Below the pieces are notes generated by a model that ran no database searches, was not told the origin of the DNA, and saw only the letters and a list, made by a program, of their open reading frames with translations. Shown piece after piece: positions 36,102 through 45,090 of a DNA stretch of 64,000 bases. The stretch lies in contig DAOUPZ010000016.1 in assembly GCA_030625885.1 (NCBI GenBank), forward strand, positions 1 to 64,000, read 5' to 3'. Made by a program: the position numbers and the translations under genes. Positions within the stretch are counted from its first letter, which is position 1. Every line of letters starts with the position of its first letter. The DNA is from Clostridia bacterium. Its GTDB lineage: Bacteria > Bacillota > DAOUPZ01.

Positions 36102-37493
36102 TTATTTAGAGTGTGTCTTATATGCAATAGCAGCTTGAATAAAATGCGCTGCCGCTTTCTCATTGCCGGCAAAATACAAATGAGGATACATTCCAAACGT
36201 TTGTTTATATACCTTACCACATTCCCAGGTTTCTTTTTTTCCGTTATATGTTTTAGATACTTTAACAACAGGCTCCTCATTATCGTTATTAATCACAGAA
36301 CGATGAAACTCATGGGCACGAATCTCATCTCCCGGTTGAAATAAACAGCTTGATGTACAAGCCGTAATGGTATTATAGCCAAAATGCTGCAGCCGCTTTG
36401 TCATCACGGCTTCTCCTTTAAAAACACCACACATTTCATAGGTCTTATTCTCCAAAGTTTTAAAGCGTTCATGAAGAAACATATACCCCCCGCACTCACC
36501 ATAGATCGGCAACCCTTTTTCAGCCTGGACTCGAATGTCACGACGCATGGTTTCGTTATTTTCCAGTTGCTGGGCAAATACTTCAGGATACCCTCCCCCT
36601 ATATAGAGTGCATCACAGTTTCCGGGTAGCATTCTATCTTGCAAAGGACTGAAAAAAACAAGCTCAGCACCTAACCTTTGCAAAATATGTAAATTCTCCG
36701 GATAATAAAATTGGAAAGCTTGATCTTGAGCAACTGCAATGGTGACCTGTTTATGTGGAGGTGTTTTTTCGGCTATTGGTTTTTCCAGCGGCTCCGTTTC
36801 CTTGGACACTTGAATCAGGGTTTCTAAATCGACACAACGCCCAATAGTCTCTCCTAATAACTTGATTTTTTGCTCCCAATCGTCAATTTCGCACTGCTGA
36901 ATTAAACCCAAATGACGGCTTGGAAATTGAACTTCCGGTAATACGGGAACAAAGCCCAAAACCGGTGTATGCGTATGCGTTTCAATACACGCTTTCAATA
37001 GTTGATAATATTTATCCGATGATGGGCGGTTGATAATCACCCCCGCTATCTGAACCGGGCGAAAGGTTTTCAATCCATGGACAACAGCAGCAATGCTGGC
37101 CGACATCCCTTTGGCATCCAAAACCAGTATGACAGGCGTTTTCAAATCAATCGATAGGCCTGCCGTACTGCCCTCCAGCGGATCAAGTCCCCTTCCATCA
37201 TAAAGACCCATAACACCCTCAATAATAGATAAATCTGCATCAACACTATATTGTGCTGTTAAATCCTGTATGACCTTTTGCTTAAGAAGCCATCCATCCA
37301 GATTGATACTCTCCCGCCCTGTTACGGCCGCATGAAAAGCAGGATCAATATAATCAGGCCCGACTTTATAAGGTTGTACTTTTAGCCCTCTTTGGCGAAA
37401 AGCTGCCATCAAACCAATGGTCACTGTTGTTTTTCCTGTCCCACTGGAAGGTGCCGCAATCATAAACCGTGGAATATGAATAGTTTGTTTCAA
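36102..37493 (-). CDS. cbiA: cobyrinate a,c-diamide synthase
   Basis: Glutamine- and ATP-dependent amidation of the a and c acetates. 463 aa: N-terminal P-loop domain SSGTGKTTVTIGLM and IEGVMGLYDGRG; C-terminal class I amidotransferase domain with the nucleophile in YGECGGYMFL, intact. The start at the TTG 37493 is chosen because CAGGAG lies 8 nt upstream. A gap of about 200 nt separates it from cobD, so a new promoter could start here; only word-like GTTGGAAAGTTGG sequence is seen there. Confidence 0.92.
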   Translation of the reverse strand: MKQTIHIPRFMIAAPSSGTGKTTVTIGLMAAFRQRGLKVQPYKVGPDYIDPAFHAAVTGRESINLDGWLLKQKVIQDLTAQYSVDADLSIIEGVMGLYDGRGLDPLEGSTAGLSIDLKTPVILVLDAKGMSASIAAVVHGLKTFRPVQIAGVIINRPSSDKYYQLLKACIETHTHTPVLGFVPVLPEVQFPSRHLGLIQQCEIDDWEQKIKLLGETIGRCVDLETLIQVSKETEPLEKPIAEKTPPHKQVTIAVAQDQAFQFYYPENLHILQRLGAELVFFSPLQDRMLPGNCDALYIGGGYPEVFAQQLENNETMRRDIRVQAEKGLPIYGECGGYMFLHERFKTLENKTYEMCGVFKGEAVMTKRLQHFGYNTITACTSSCLFQPGDEIRAHEFHRSVINNDNEEPVVKVSKTYNGKKETWECGKVYKQTFGMYPHLYFAGNEKAAAHFIQAAIAYKTHSK

Positions 37494-37695
37494 AAATATC
37501 AACTCCTGAGTTATTATAGATATCCAATGTCAAAAATAAAATTATTATAGTGAACGCATTAAATATTTTTCTTAGAGTTTAATTTCATAGGGTAGTTGGA
37601 AAGTTGGTTAGTTGGAAATAAAAGATAAAAAATTAATAATTTAAGTCATCAGCTTGGAAATCTATAATACACTTTTATAGAAAAATACAAGTATC

Positions 37696-38757
37696 TTATT
37701 TAATAAGCACTTCATTTAATACAGCAATCAATTTGACATTTGCGTCTCGATCCTTCACAGCCAAACGAAAATGCTGTGGCGTTAAGGAATTAAACCCATC
37801 CGGCGTACGAATCAGAATTCCTTTTTTGACCATCTCATCTCTTAAACGCCATGCATCCCATTCTGGTAATGTCAATCGCGCCAGGAAAAAATTAGTCTGG
37901 GACGAATATACCTCCAGTCCCTTAACAGCCTTTAAGCCTTCATATAAAAATGATCTTTCCGCCTGAATCCATTGTCTGGAACGCTCGATATAGTTTTCAT
38001 CTGCAAAGATGGTCTCTGCTGCCAAAACAGCTAACGTATTAATATGCCAGGATAACTGCTGCGATTCAATCTTTTGTAACAAATCCCTATTACCACTGAC
38101 ACCATATCCCAGTCGAATACCCGGCATACCAAAAAATTTTGTTGCTGCCCGAATAACAAACAGGTTAGGTAACTGATCAATAAAACGAACCATTGAGTTA
38201 TGAGGATATGCATCCGTAAATTCTATAAAAGCTTCATCTACCAGCAACATACTCTGTTTTTGCGCCAGCTCCCGAGCAAAATCAAATAACTGATCCCTGG
38301 GAATAAGTGTCCCCGTTGGATTATTGGGATTACAGATCACCACCATTGAATAAGGTTTAACTTTTTTGAGCAGTCCCTCTAAATCAACTTTTTGGTATCC
38401 CGCTTCAAAAGCATCACACTCTTCCCATGCTAAAGCTGCCTGACTTGCCGCTTCCCGGTACTCGGAAAATGTAGGTCCGAGAATCAAAGCCTGTTTACAG
38501 CCTGCCATCGCAATACTTAAGAAAATGATTTCTACGGCACCGTTTCCCACCACAACCTGCTTCGGTAAAACATGCAAATATTCAGCAATTTTATTTTTTA
38601 CACTAGCATAGGCGATATCCGGGTATTGTGTGAGCTTATCAAGATGTTTTGGAATCATCATACGAAAAGAAGGGGGTATCCCAAAGGGATTAATATTAGA
38701 ACTAAAATCCAGTAACTCATTATTATAATCATATATATTACCACCATGAAATGCCAT
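37696..38757 (-). CDS. cobD: L-threonine-O-3-phosphate decarboxylase
   Basis: PLP enzyme of aminotransferase fold that makes (R)-1-aminopropan-2-ol phosphate, the nucleotide-loop linker. 353 aa; MAFHGGNIYDYNNELLDFSSNINPFG at the start is typical of CobD, and the PLP lysine is in ATKFFGMPGIRLGY. Start at 38757 follows AAGGAG. Next to cbiB, which uses the product. Confidence 0.9.
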   Translation of the reverse strand: MAFHGGNIYDYNNELLDFSSNINPFGIPPSFRMMIPKHLDKLTQYPDIAYASVKNKIAEYLHVLPKQVVVGNGAVEIIFLSIAMAGCKQALILGPTFSEYREAASQAALAWEECDAFEAGYQKVDLEGLLKKVKPYSMVVICNPNNPTGTLIPRDQLFDFARELAQKQSMLLVDEAFIEFTDAYPHNSMVRFIDQLPNLFVIRAATKFFGMPGIRLGYGVSGNRDLLQKIESQQLSWHINTLAVLAAETIFADENYIERSRQWIQAERSFLYEGLKAVKGLEVYSSQTNFFLARLTLPEWDAWRLRDEMVKKGILIRTPDGFNSLTPQHFRLAVKDRDANVKLIAVLNEVLIK

Positions 38758-38778
38758 CTCCCAAACTCCTTCCAAATA

Positions 38779-39720
38779 CTAAAGCATATAACGAATGATG
38801 GTGAAAAACAGCAACGCCATACAAGATGCGGCAACCATCAAACGTATAGAAACTAACATATCTTCTAAAACCAAACCTCGTCTCGCTTCTCCGATTGTTG
38901 GTTTATAAACTATTTTTCCAAAATAATAATTGGATCCGCCCAGCTGTATACCCAATGCACCGGCAGCGGCTGCCTCAGGATATCCGGCATTCGGACTGCT
39001 ATGTTTTCTCCCATCTCGCATCATGACCTGCCATCCAGACACGACATCTAATCCTAATACCGCCCCGGCTAAAGCAATACAAGCACCTGTTAAACGAGCC
39101 GGAATGAAATTAACCACATCATCCAGCTTTGCTGCTGCCCACCCAAAATCATAGTATTTTTCATTTTTATATCCTACCATGGAATCCATTGTATTAATAG
39201 CTTTATAGGTAAGCGCCAAGGGTGCCCCGCCAATAAACATATACATAAGAGGTGCTATAATCCCATCCGATGTATTTTCTACCACGGTTTCCACAATAGC
39301 ACGCGCTATTTCGTTCTGATTCAATGCTTCCGTATCTCGCCCAACTAAATATGAAAGTAATTGTCGGGCTTTAGGTATATCCTGTGTCTTTAATACCTGA
39401 TAAACTTTTAGAGCTTCTTTTCCCAAACATTTCATCGCCAGACACGTCCATAAGAGAACGATATTAACAACCCAAAATAAGCCGGGATGAATCTGTTGGC
39501 ATAACCACAATAGTCCATAAGAACTACCATATGTCATTAAAACAGTAGAAACAACCAATAAAACACCACCATATTTCAATCTTCTCGAAGAAGAACCATA
39601 TTTTCTGATGCGCTTTTCAAACCATTGAATATACTTACCGATAAACCGTACAGGATGCGGAAACCAGTACGGATCACCAAGCAGCCCGTCCATTATAAAT
39701 GCAGCATAAATGCTAACCAT
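38779..39720 (-). CDS. cbiB: adenosylcobinamide-phosphate synthase
   Basis: Membrane-bound enzyme that attaches aminopropanol phosphate to adenosylcobyric acid. 313 aa with several membrane helices. DGLLGDPYWFPHPVRFIG near the start and ARAIVETVVENTSDGIIAPL in the middle are family signatures, and FIPARLTG follows. Overlaps the cobQ 3' end by 8 nt. Confidence 0.94.
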   Translation of the reverse strand: MVSIYAAFIMDGLLGDPYWFPHPVRFIGKYIQWFEKRIRKYGSSSRRLKYGGVLLVVSTVLMTYGSSYGLLWLCQQIHPGLFWVVNIVLLWTCLAMKCLGKEALKVYQVLKTQDIPKARQLLSYLVGRDTEALNQNEIARAIVETVVENTSDGIIAPLMYMFIGGAPLALTYKAINTMDSMVGYKNEKYYDFGWAAAKLDDVVNFIPARLTGACIALAGAVLGLDVVSGWQVMMRDGRKHSSPNAGYPEAAAAGALGIQLGGSNYYFGKIVYKPTIGEARRGLVLEDMLVSIRLMVAASCMALLFFTIIRYML

Positions 39721-41221
39721 CTAACCTGTCCTCCATAATTTCATAGATTTTCTTCATATCCAGATGTTCTCGAACAATATCCGCTAATTGGTCATATTGT
39801 TCTTCTTTATACTGCCAATAATCTACACCTGTTCGTTTAATCGGTTCCTTTTTTCTAATTTCACGTACATTATCTAGATAATTTCCTGTAAAGAAAGCGT
39901 TATCAAAAATACCATGAAAATACGTCCCCGCTGCGGTCTTGTTCAGATTCATGGCGCCATCCATACCCTGCAAAGCACCATTGTCTTTGGGTATGACTTT
40001 AATGAATGGCATACTATTTTTACCCAACGCTGTATCCCCCATATGTATTTCGTATCCCTGTACCTTTTTACCAAACCAATCTTCAATACCTTCTGACAAA
40101 GTGGTTGTCTTTTCATGACTGAAAGTCGTTACCACATCTAAGAGACCCAAACCATCTAAAACTTCTTGTGATGCTTCCACCTGCATCGGATCAAGAATTC
40201 TCTTTCCTAACATTTGATAACCGCCGCATATCCCAAACACACAACTGTTGTTTTGATGGGCAGAGAGAATTTGCTCCGCCATTCCAGTCTGATAAAGCTT
40301 TAGGCAATCATCCATGGTGCTTTTCGTCCCGGGTAGAATAATTAGATCGGGCTCACCCAAAGGATCTGTCAATTCCACAAACCGCAAGCGCACATCTCTT
40401 TGCAAAGATAGGGCATTAAAATCTGTAAAGTTTGAAATATGGGGCAATTTAATGACCGCAACATCCAAATCTCCCTGCTCATTCCGAGTATACTTCTCCC
40501 AATCCGTTACACTATCTTCATCTTCTAAATCCAAATTAAAATGCGGAATAACCCCGAGCACAGGCACATGGATTAATTCTTCCAACATTTGAAGACCCGG
40601 TTTTAAAATTTCCAAACTGCCGCGGAACTTATTGATAATAACACCTTTAACCCGACAACGCTCTTCTTCTGTCAGCAGCATCATGGTACCCACCAAAGAG
40701 GCAAAAACACCCCCTCTATCAATATCTCCTATCAGGATTACCGGAGAATCAGCCATTTCCGCCATGCCCATATTGACAATGTCATCCTCTTTCAAATTGA
40801 TTTCTGCTGGACTGCCTGCGCCTTCAATCACCACAATATCACTTTCATCTGCAAGCGAACGATAGATTGCTTTAATCTTTTCCCGCAGCTGAGGCTTAAA
40901 CTTAAAATATTCTACCGCATCCATGTCAGCATAAACGATTCCATTAAAAATCACCTGTGATTGATGGTCCGTCGTTGGCTTTAACAAGATGGGATTCATA
41001 CGAGAAGAAGGAACTTGATGAGCCGCTTCCGCCTGCATGACCTGTGCCCTTCCCATTTCATGCCCTTCGGGGGTAATGGCAGAATTCAGTGACATATTTT
41101 GTGATTTAAAGGGATTAACATGATAGCCATCCTGCGTAAAAATACGACACAATGCTGTTGCTAAAATGCTTTTCCCTACCGATGATGAAGTTCCCTGCAG
41201 CATCACGCTTTTTCCTTTCAT
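39713..41221 (-). CDS. cobQ: cobyric acid synthase
   Basis: Amidates b, d, e and g positions with glutamine. 502 aa. N-terminal P-loop GTSSSVGKSILATAL, IEGAGSPAEINLK, GDIDRGGVFASL; C-terminal amidotransferase with the nucleophile in GICGGYQMLG, intact. Start at 41221 after AGGAGG. Confidence 0.95.
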   Translation of the reverse strand: MKGKSVMLQGTSSSVGKSILATALCRIFTQDGYHVNPFKSQNMSLNSAITPEGHEMGRAQVMQAEAAHQVPSSRMNPILLKPTTDHQSQVIFNGIVYADMDAVEYFKFKPQLREKIKAIYRSLADESDIVVIEGAGSPAEINLKEDDIVNMGMAEMADSPVILIGDIDRGGVFASLVGTMMLLTEEERCRVKGVIINKFRGSLEILKPGLQMLEELIHVPVLGVIPHFNLDLEDEDSVTDWEKYTRNEQGDLDVAVIKLPHISNFTDFNALSLQRDVRLRFVELTDPLGEPDLIILPGTKSTMDDCLKLYQTGMAEQILSAHQNNSCVFGICGGYQMLGKRILDPMQVEASQEVLDGLGLLDVVTTFSHEKTTTLSEGIEDWFGKKVQGYEIHMGDTALGKNSMPFIKVIPKDNGALQGMDGAMNLNKTAAGTYFHGIFDNAFFTGNYLDNVREIRKKEPIKRTGVDYWQYKEEQYDQLADIVREHLDMKKIYEIMEDRLDG

Positions 41222-41231
41222 GATCGTCCTC

Positions 41232-41828
41232 CTACTCTGTTGCATTAATTTTTTTTATCGTACAATGTCCGTCCACAAGCTCCAACAGGCTATAAGTGCC
41301 CTGTTCAAAACAAAAATTCCAATAACCCTCTTCCTTCATCCCCATCAGTTCAGCAGCAATCACCCTTAACGTTCCCTGATGAGCAACAATCAAAATCGTT
41401 TCGTCCAATCCACCAGCAAAAATCTGCGCCAGACTGCTTTTGACACGGTTGTAAAAAATCATAAATGAGTCGCCATCGGGTACTTGAGCATACTTCCAAT
41501 CATTAATCCATGATTGCCAATTTTCCGGATCATCAGCTTCAATTTCCTGATAATGTTTTCCTTCCCAAGCACCAAAATCAAACTCTGCGAAACCCTCTAT
41601 TTGCTGAATTTGCAGTTGTTTTTCACCAATAATACGCTTTGCTGTCTGCATACTCCGCTGCAAAGGACTGGAAATAACACGATCGAATTGAACAGGAAAC
41701 AATATGTTTTTCAGTTTCTCTGCTTGCCATACGCCGTAGTCACTCAACAAGCAATCCGTTCGTCCATAATAAACACCTTTCCTATTATATTCCGTTTCAC
41801 CATGACGTACCAGATACAATCTGATCAT
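41232..41828 (-). CDS. cobC: alpha-ribazole phosphatase-like histidine phosphatase
   Basis: Removes the phosphate from alpha-ribazole phosphate or the cobalamin phosphate. 198 aa; LVRHGETEYNRKGVYYGRTD has the phospho-histidine (His9), and IVAHQGTLRVIA the second. Operon position between cobS and cobQ favours this role over a general phosphatase. Overlaps the cobS stop by 4 nt. Confidence 0.87.
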   Translation of the reverse strand: MIRLYLVRHGETEYNRKGVYYGRTDCLLSDYGVWQAEKLKNILFPVQFDRVISSPLQRSMQTAKRIIGEKQLQIQQIEGFAEFDFGAWEGKHYQEIEADDPENWQSWINDWKYAQVPDGDSFMIFYNRVKSSLAQIFAGGLDETILIVAHQGTLRVIAAELMGMKEEGYWNFCFEQGTYSLLELVDGHCTIKKINATE

Positions 41829-42577
41829 AGAATACCAATCCTTCCAAGCAGAGCCATAACCAGCAAACAGACAATTTCCACCACTTCACTTCCTGCTCCC
41901 AGCGTATCACCCGTCATCCCCTGTATTTTAGACTGAATGTAGTATCGATAAAATATCCCGCAAAGCAAACAAATACCAAACAAATAGATACTGACCATTC
42001 CAAGAAAACCGAACAAAATAATTTTCCCTAAAAATAACGTTACAAATAAACTGACTATTGAAATTTTACCAATATAAAAATTTCCCAAACCGCTGCCCTT
42101 TCTGGCATATTGCGCTCGATACATCAATACACTCTGCATCGTTTTAGCAGCAACCGGCGCCAGTAAAATCGCCAATACAATTTTCTCTGAGGGAATAGCT
42201 GCAAGCAGTATCATCCGAAACAAAAGATCAAAGACAATGGCCAGTACACCATTGGTACCAACCCGGCTGTCCCGCATAATTTCCAGCATCTGCTCTAGCG
42301 GACGCGCTGAATATATACCGTCACAGGTATCCGCAAGCCCGTCCAAATGAAAACCGCCTGTCACTAATACATTTGCCAAAATGGCACAAAGAATAGGGAA
42401 ATAACCGTTCAGTAAATAATCTGCCCCTAAATACACCAGCGAACAAAAACTGCCTATAACCAGACCCGCAATCGGAAAATATATAATTCCTTTAGCAAAA
42501 TCATTTTCTTTAATGTCAATTTGAACGGGAATAGGAATACGCGTTAAAAACTGTAATGTTAAAATTAATCGTCTCAT
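41825..42577 (-). CDS. cobS: cobalamin 5'-phosphate synthase
   Basis: Integral membrane enzyme joining alpha-ribazole (phosphate) to GDP-cobinamide. 250 aa with about six helices. The start RRLILTLQFLTRIPIP and the acidic motif HLDGLADTCDGIYS are the family marks, with RDSRVGTNGVLA. Start at 42577 after GAGGGG. Confidence 0.93.
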   Translation of the reverse strand: MRRLILTLQFLTRIPIPVQIDIKENDFAKGIIYFPIAGLVIGSFCSLVYLGADYLLNGYFPILCAILANVLVTGGFHLDGLADTCDGIYSARPLEQMLEIMRDSRVGTNGVLAIVFDLLFRMILLAAIPSEKIVLAILLAPVAAKTMQSVLMYRAQYARKGSGLGNFYIGKISIVSLFVTLFLGKIILFGFLGMVSIYLFGICLLCGIFYRYYIQSKIQGMTGDTLGAGSEVVEIVCLLVMALLGRIGIL

Positions 42578-42588
42578 ACAATCCCCTC

Positions 42589-43143
42589 TTATTTGATCTT
42601 CATAGGCATACCGCAAACCGTCAAATAAACTTCATCCGCACAGGATGCTAAATACTGATTCACTCTTCCTGCAATATCTCGAAAAACCCTTCCCAGCTTG
42701 CTTTCCGGAACAATACTGCTTCCCAATTCATTGGTGACCAGAATGACTGTCGCTTCCACATCCTGAATCCCGTTAATCAGTTGATGCATTTCAGTAAGAA
42801 TTTTGTTTTCCACCGCCTCAAAATCGATCTCTTCCAGTGGATGGTTATGACAAAATTCCAGCATCAGATTAGAAGTCATTATGGTTACACAATCCAGTAA
42901 AATACCGTTAAAAAACTTCCCTTTTTCTCGAATTACATTTCCCAATCCTTTATAGCCTTCATACGTTTCCCATTTCTGCGGTCTTGAATTTTGATGCTTT
43001 CTAATTCGCATCTTCATTTCATCATCATACGCCATAGCGGTAGCAATATAAAGAATATTGCCGCCTAATTTTTTGGCATGTTGTTCAGCATATTGACTCT
43101 TCCCACTTCTTGCGCCGCCTGTAATTAACATGATTTTTCCCAT
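42589..43143 (-). CDS. cobU: adenosylcobinamide kinase/guanylyltransferase
   Basis: Phosphorylates adenosylcobinamide and forms the GDP intermediate. 184 aa; P-loop TGGARSGKSQYAE, the guanylylated histidine region RKHQNSRPQKWETYEG, and VTNELGSSIVPE. Start at 43143 fits AAGGTGG 6 nt upstream; a start 6 nt earlier would abut that site. Confidence 0.93.
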   Translation of the reverse strand: MGKIMLITGGARSGKSQYAEQHAKKLGGNILYIATAMAYDDEMKMRIRKHQNSRPQKWETYEGYKGLGNVIREKGKFFNGILLDCVTIMTSNLMLEFCHNHPLEEIDFEAVENKILTEMHQLINGIQDVEATVILVTNELGSSIVPESKLGRVFRDIAGRVNQYLASCADEVYLTVCGMPMKIK

Positions 43144-43154
43144 ATCCATCCACC

Positions 43155-44222
43155 TTATCTGATATCTACATAATCACTGTCATCTATATTTCCTTCTGTA
43201 AACGTACCCATATCACAAATGATTTTTGCTGCCGCTTCAATGAGCTGAAATGCCAAAGGACAGCCGGAACCTTCCCCCAGCCGCATATTTAAATTGAGCA
43301 TGGGCTCTATGCCTAACAAATCAACTGCAATTTGAAACCCCGGCTCTGCAGAACAATGGGAAGGAATCATATACCCTTTTACCAAGGGATTGATTTTATA
43401 TGCCGTTAATGCAGCCGCCATCGAAATGAAACCATCTATGACGATGGGCACACGATAATAGGCTGAGCCTAAAAAACAACCCACCATACCGGCAATGTCA
43501 AATCCACCCACTTTTGCAAGAACATCCAGCGGATCGTCTGGAGTGGGTTGGTTGATTTCCAGCACCTGCTTAATGACCCCTTTTTTATGTGCATATTGCG
43601 CTTCAGTTAATCCTGCTCCCTTTCCTACGCTTTCATCTACCGAGCAGCCTGTAAATGCTGAGATAATGGCACTGCTACTACTGGTATTGCCGATCCCCAT
43701 TTCTCCGGTTCCCAACAACTCGTAACCTTCATTAACTAACTGTTCCACCATTTCAATACCAACTTCAATCCCCTCTATGGCCTCTTCCCGCGTCATAGCA
43801 GGCCCTTTGACCATATTAGAAGTTCCCTGACGGATTTTTCGTTGTATGAGCTGAGGATGATTGACTTGCCCCTTTATCCCAATATCCACCACGCGAATAT
43901 CTGCTCCCGCATGTTTTGACAAGACATTAATCCCGGTAATGCCTTTGAAAAAATTACCTGTTTGCAAAACCGTTACTTCTTGCGGCGCTGGACTTACTTG
44001 TTCTTCATAGATACCATTATCTGCTGCCATCACAATCGTCACTTTTTTATGAATTTCATTGTACAGCTTACCTGTAATTCCTGCCAGCTGCGCCGCAATG
44101 TCTTCCAGTCTCCCCAGGCTGCCGATCGGTTTAACCAGCCCGTCCAATCGTTGCTGTGCTTTTTTCTTTGATACGTCATCCAACGGTTGAATGCCATTGA
44201 CGACTTGCTCAAACATTTTCAT
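43155..44222 (-). CDS. cobT: nicotinate-nucleotide:dimethylbenzimidazole phosphoribosyltransferase
   Basis: Activates the lower-ligand base by phosphoribosylation. 355 aa; LDGLVKPIGSLGRLEDIAAQL near the start, AADNGIYEEQVSPAPQEVT, and the catalytic glutamate in RLGEGSGCPLAF. The start at 44222 follows AAGGGG inside the end of the nitrilase gene; longer readings have no ribosome site and lie within that gene. No base-synthesis genes (bza, bluB) are visible. Confidence 0.93.
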   Translation of the reverse strand: MKMFEQVVNGIQPLDDVSKKKAQQRLDGLVKPIGSLGRLEDIAAQLAGITGKLYNEIHKKVTIVMAADNGIYEEQVSPAPQEVTVLQTGNFFKGITGINVLSKHAGADIRVVDIGIKGQVNHPQLIQRKIRQGTSNMVKGPAMTREEAIEGIEVGIEMVEQLVNEGYELLGTGEMGIGNTSSSSAIISAFTGCSVDESVGKGAGLTEAQYAHKKGVIKQVLEINQPTPDDPLDVLAKVGGFDIAGMVGCFLGSAYYRVPIVIDGFISMAAALTAYKINPLVKGYMIPSHCSAEPGFQIAVDLLGIEPMLNLNMRLGEGSGCPLAFQLIEAAAKIICDMGTFTEGNIDDSDYVDIR

Positions 44223-44223
44223 T

Positions 44224-45072
44224 CTATTCGCCCCTTCTTTCTTCACTTTTCCATAATTTTTTATATAATTGTGGTTTCCTATAATATAAGAAAAAAGAAT
44301 CCCCCATTGATATTCTCTCATGTTGTCGTGGCAAATTGACCTGATCTGCCGCAAGGAAAACTGTGACCATGCTTTCCTTCTCTGTAAAATCTTGTGCAAT
44401 AATATTTCCCTTAGGATCAACTACCAGAATTCCCCCACCAAATTGCTTGTCTTTCCCATTAGTTCCTACCAAATTACAACAAGCTACAAAAACCGTATTA
44501 TCATAGGCACGAGCAGGAATATATTTCAACCATAATTCTCTGCGTCTTAATGATGAAAGCGGCGAGGCATGAGGAACAAAAATAATCTCAGCACCTTGTA
44601 ATGATAGAACTGTTGAAACCTCAGGGAAGTGACTATCCCAGCAAATTTCTATTCCAAAAGTTGCTTTTGGTTCATGGAAAACAGGTAAAACATCTCCTGA
44701 AACAAATCGTTTTTTTTCTCTTTCTCCTAAATGTGTTTTTCGATACCGCTGGACCCGTCCATCAGGAAAACAAACGACCTGGGTAATATAAAACAAATCT
44801 CTATCTTCTTTTTCACAAAATCCTGTCAGAATAGTCATCTCATTTACCTGAGATAATTTACTTAAAAATTGTATGCTTTTCTCCCTAACACCTTCTTCCC
44901 ATAATACACACTCATCAAGAGCATAACCATGTACCGCCATCTCCGGAAAACAAATTATATCCGTCTCTTGTACTTTGGCAGCTTCCACAAAGTGTTTGAT
45001 CTTTTTTAGATTTTCTTCTGTTTCTCCCACTCGCGATTCCATTTGTACCAAAGATATCTTACAGTTTTCCAT
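44224..45072 (-). CDS. nitrilase superfamily amidohydrolase in the cob operon
   Basis: 282 aa, a carbon-nitrogen hydrolase with complete Glu-Lys-Cys triad: Glu44 in CFPEMAVHGY, Lys112 in YRKTHLGE and Cys144 in GIEICWDSHFPE. It hydrolyses an amide or nitrile, or acts as an amidase/beta-ureidopropionase-type enzyme; the substrate is unknown. It sits between the B12-binding lipoprotein and cobT, overlapping the region around the cobT ribosome site, so co-translation is likely. No signal peptide. A role in corrin side-chain amide hydrolysis, lower-ligand precursor handling or amide salvage is speculation. Confidence 0.85.
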   Translation of the reverse strand: MENCKISLVQMESRVGETEENLKKIKHFVEAAKVQETDIICFPEMAVHGYALDECVLWEEGVREKSIQFLSKLSQVNEMTILTGFCEKEDRDLFYITQVVCFPDGRVQRYRKTHLGEREKKRFVSGDVLPVFHEPKATFGIEICWDSHFPEVSTVLSLQGAEIIFVPHASPLSSLRRRELWLKYIPARAYDNTVFVACCNLVGTNGKDKQFGGGILVVDPKGNIIAQDFTEKESMVTVFLAADQVNLPRQHERISMGDSFFLYYRKPQLYKKLWKSEERRGE

Positions 45073-45090
45073 TTCTATCCTCCTGAAAGT

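Noticed and set aside
37494-37695. A second riboswitch in the gap before cbiA
   Set aside because: No B12-box core or terminator is visible; only AT-rich and word-like GTTGG sequence.
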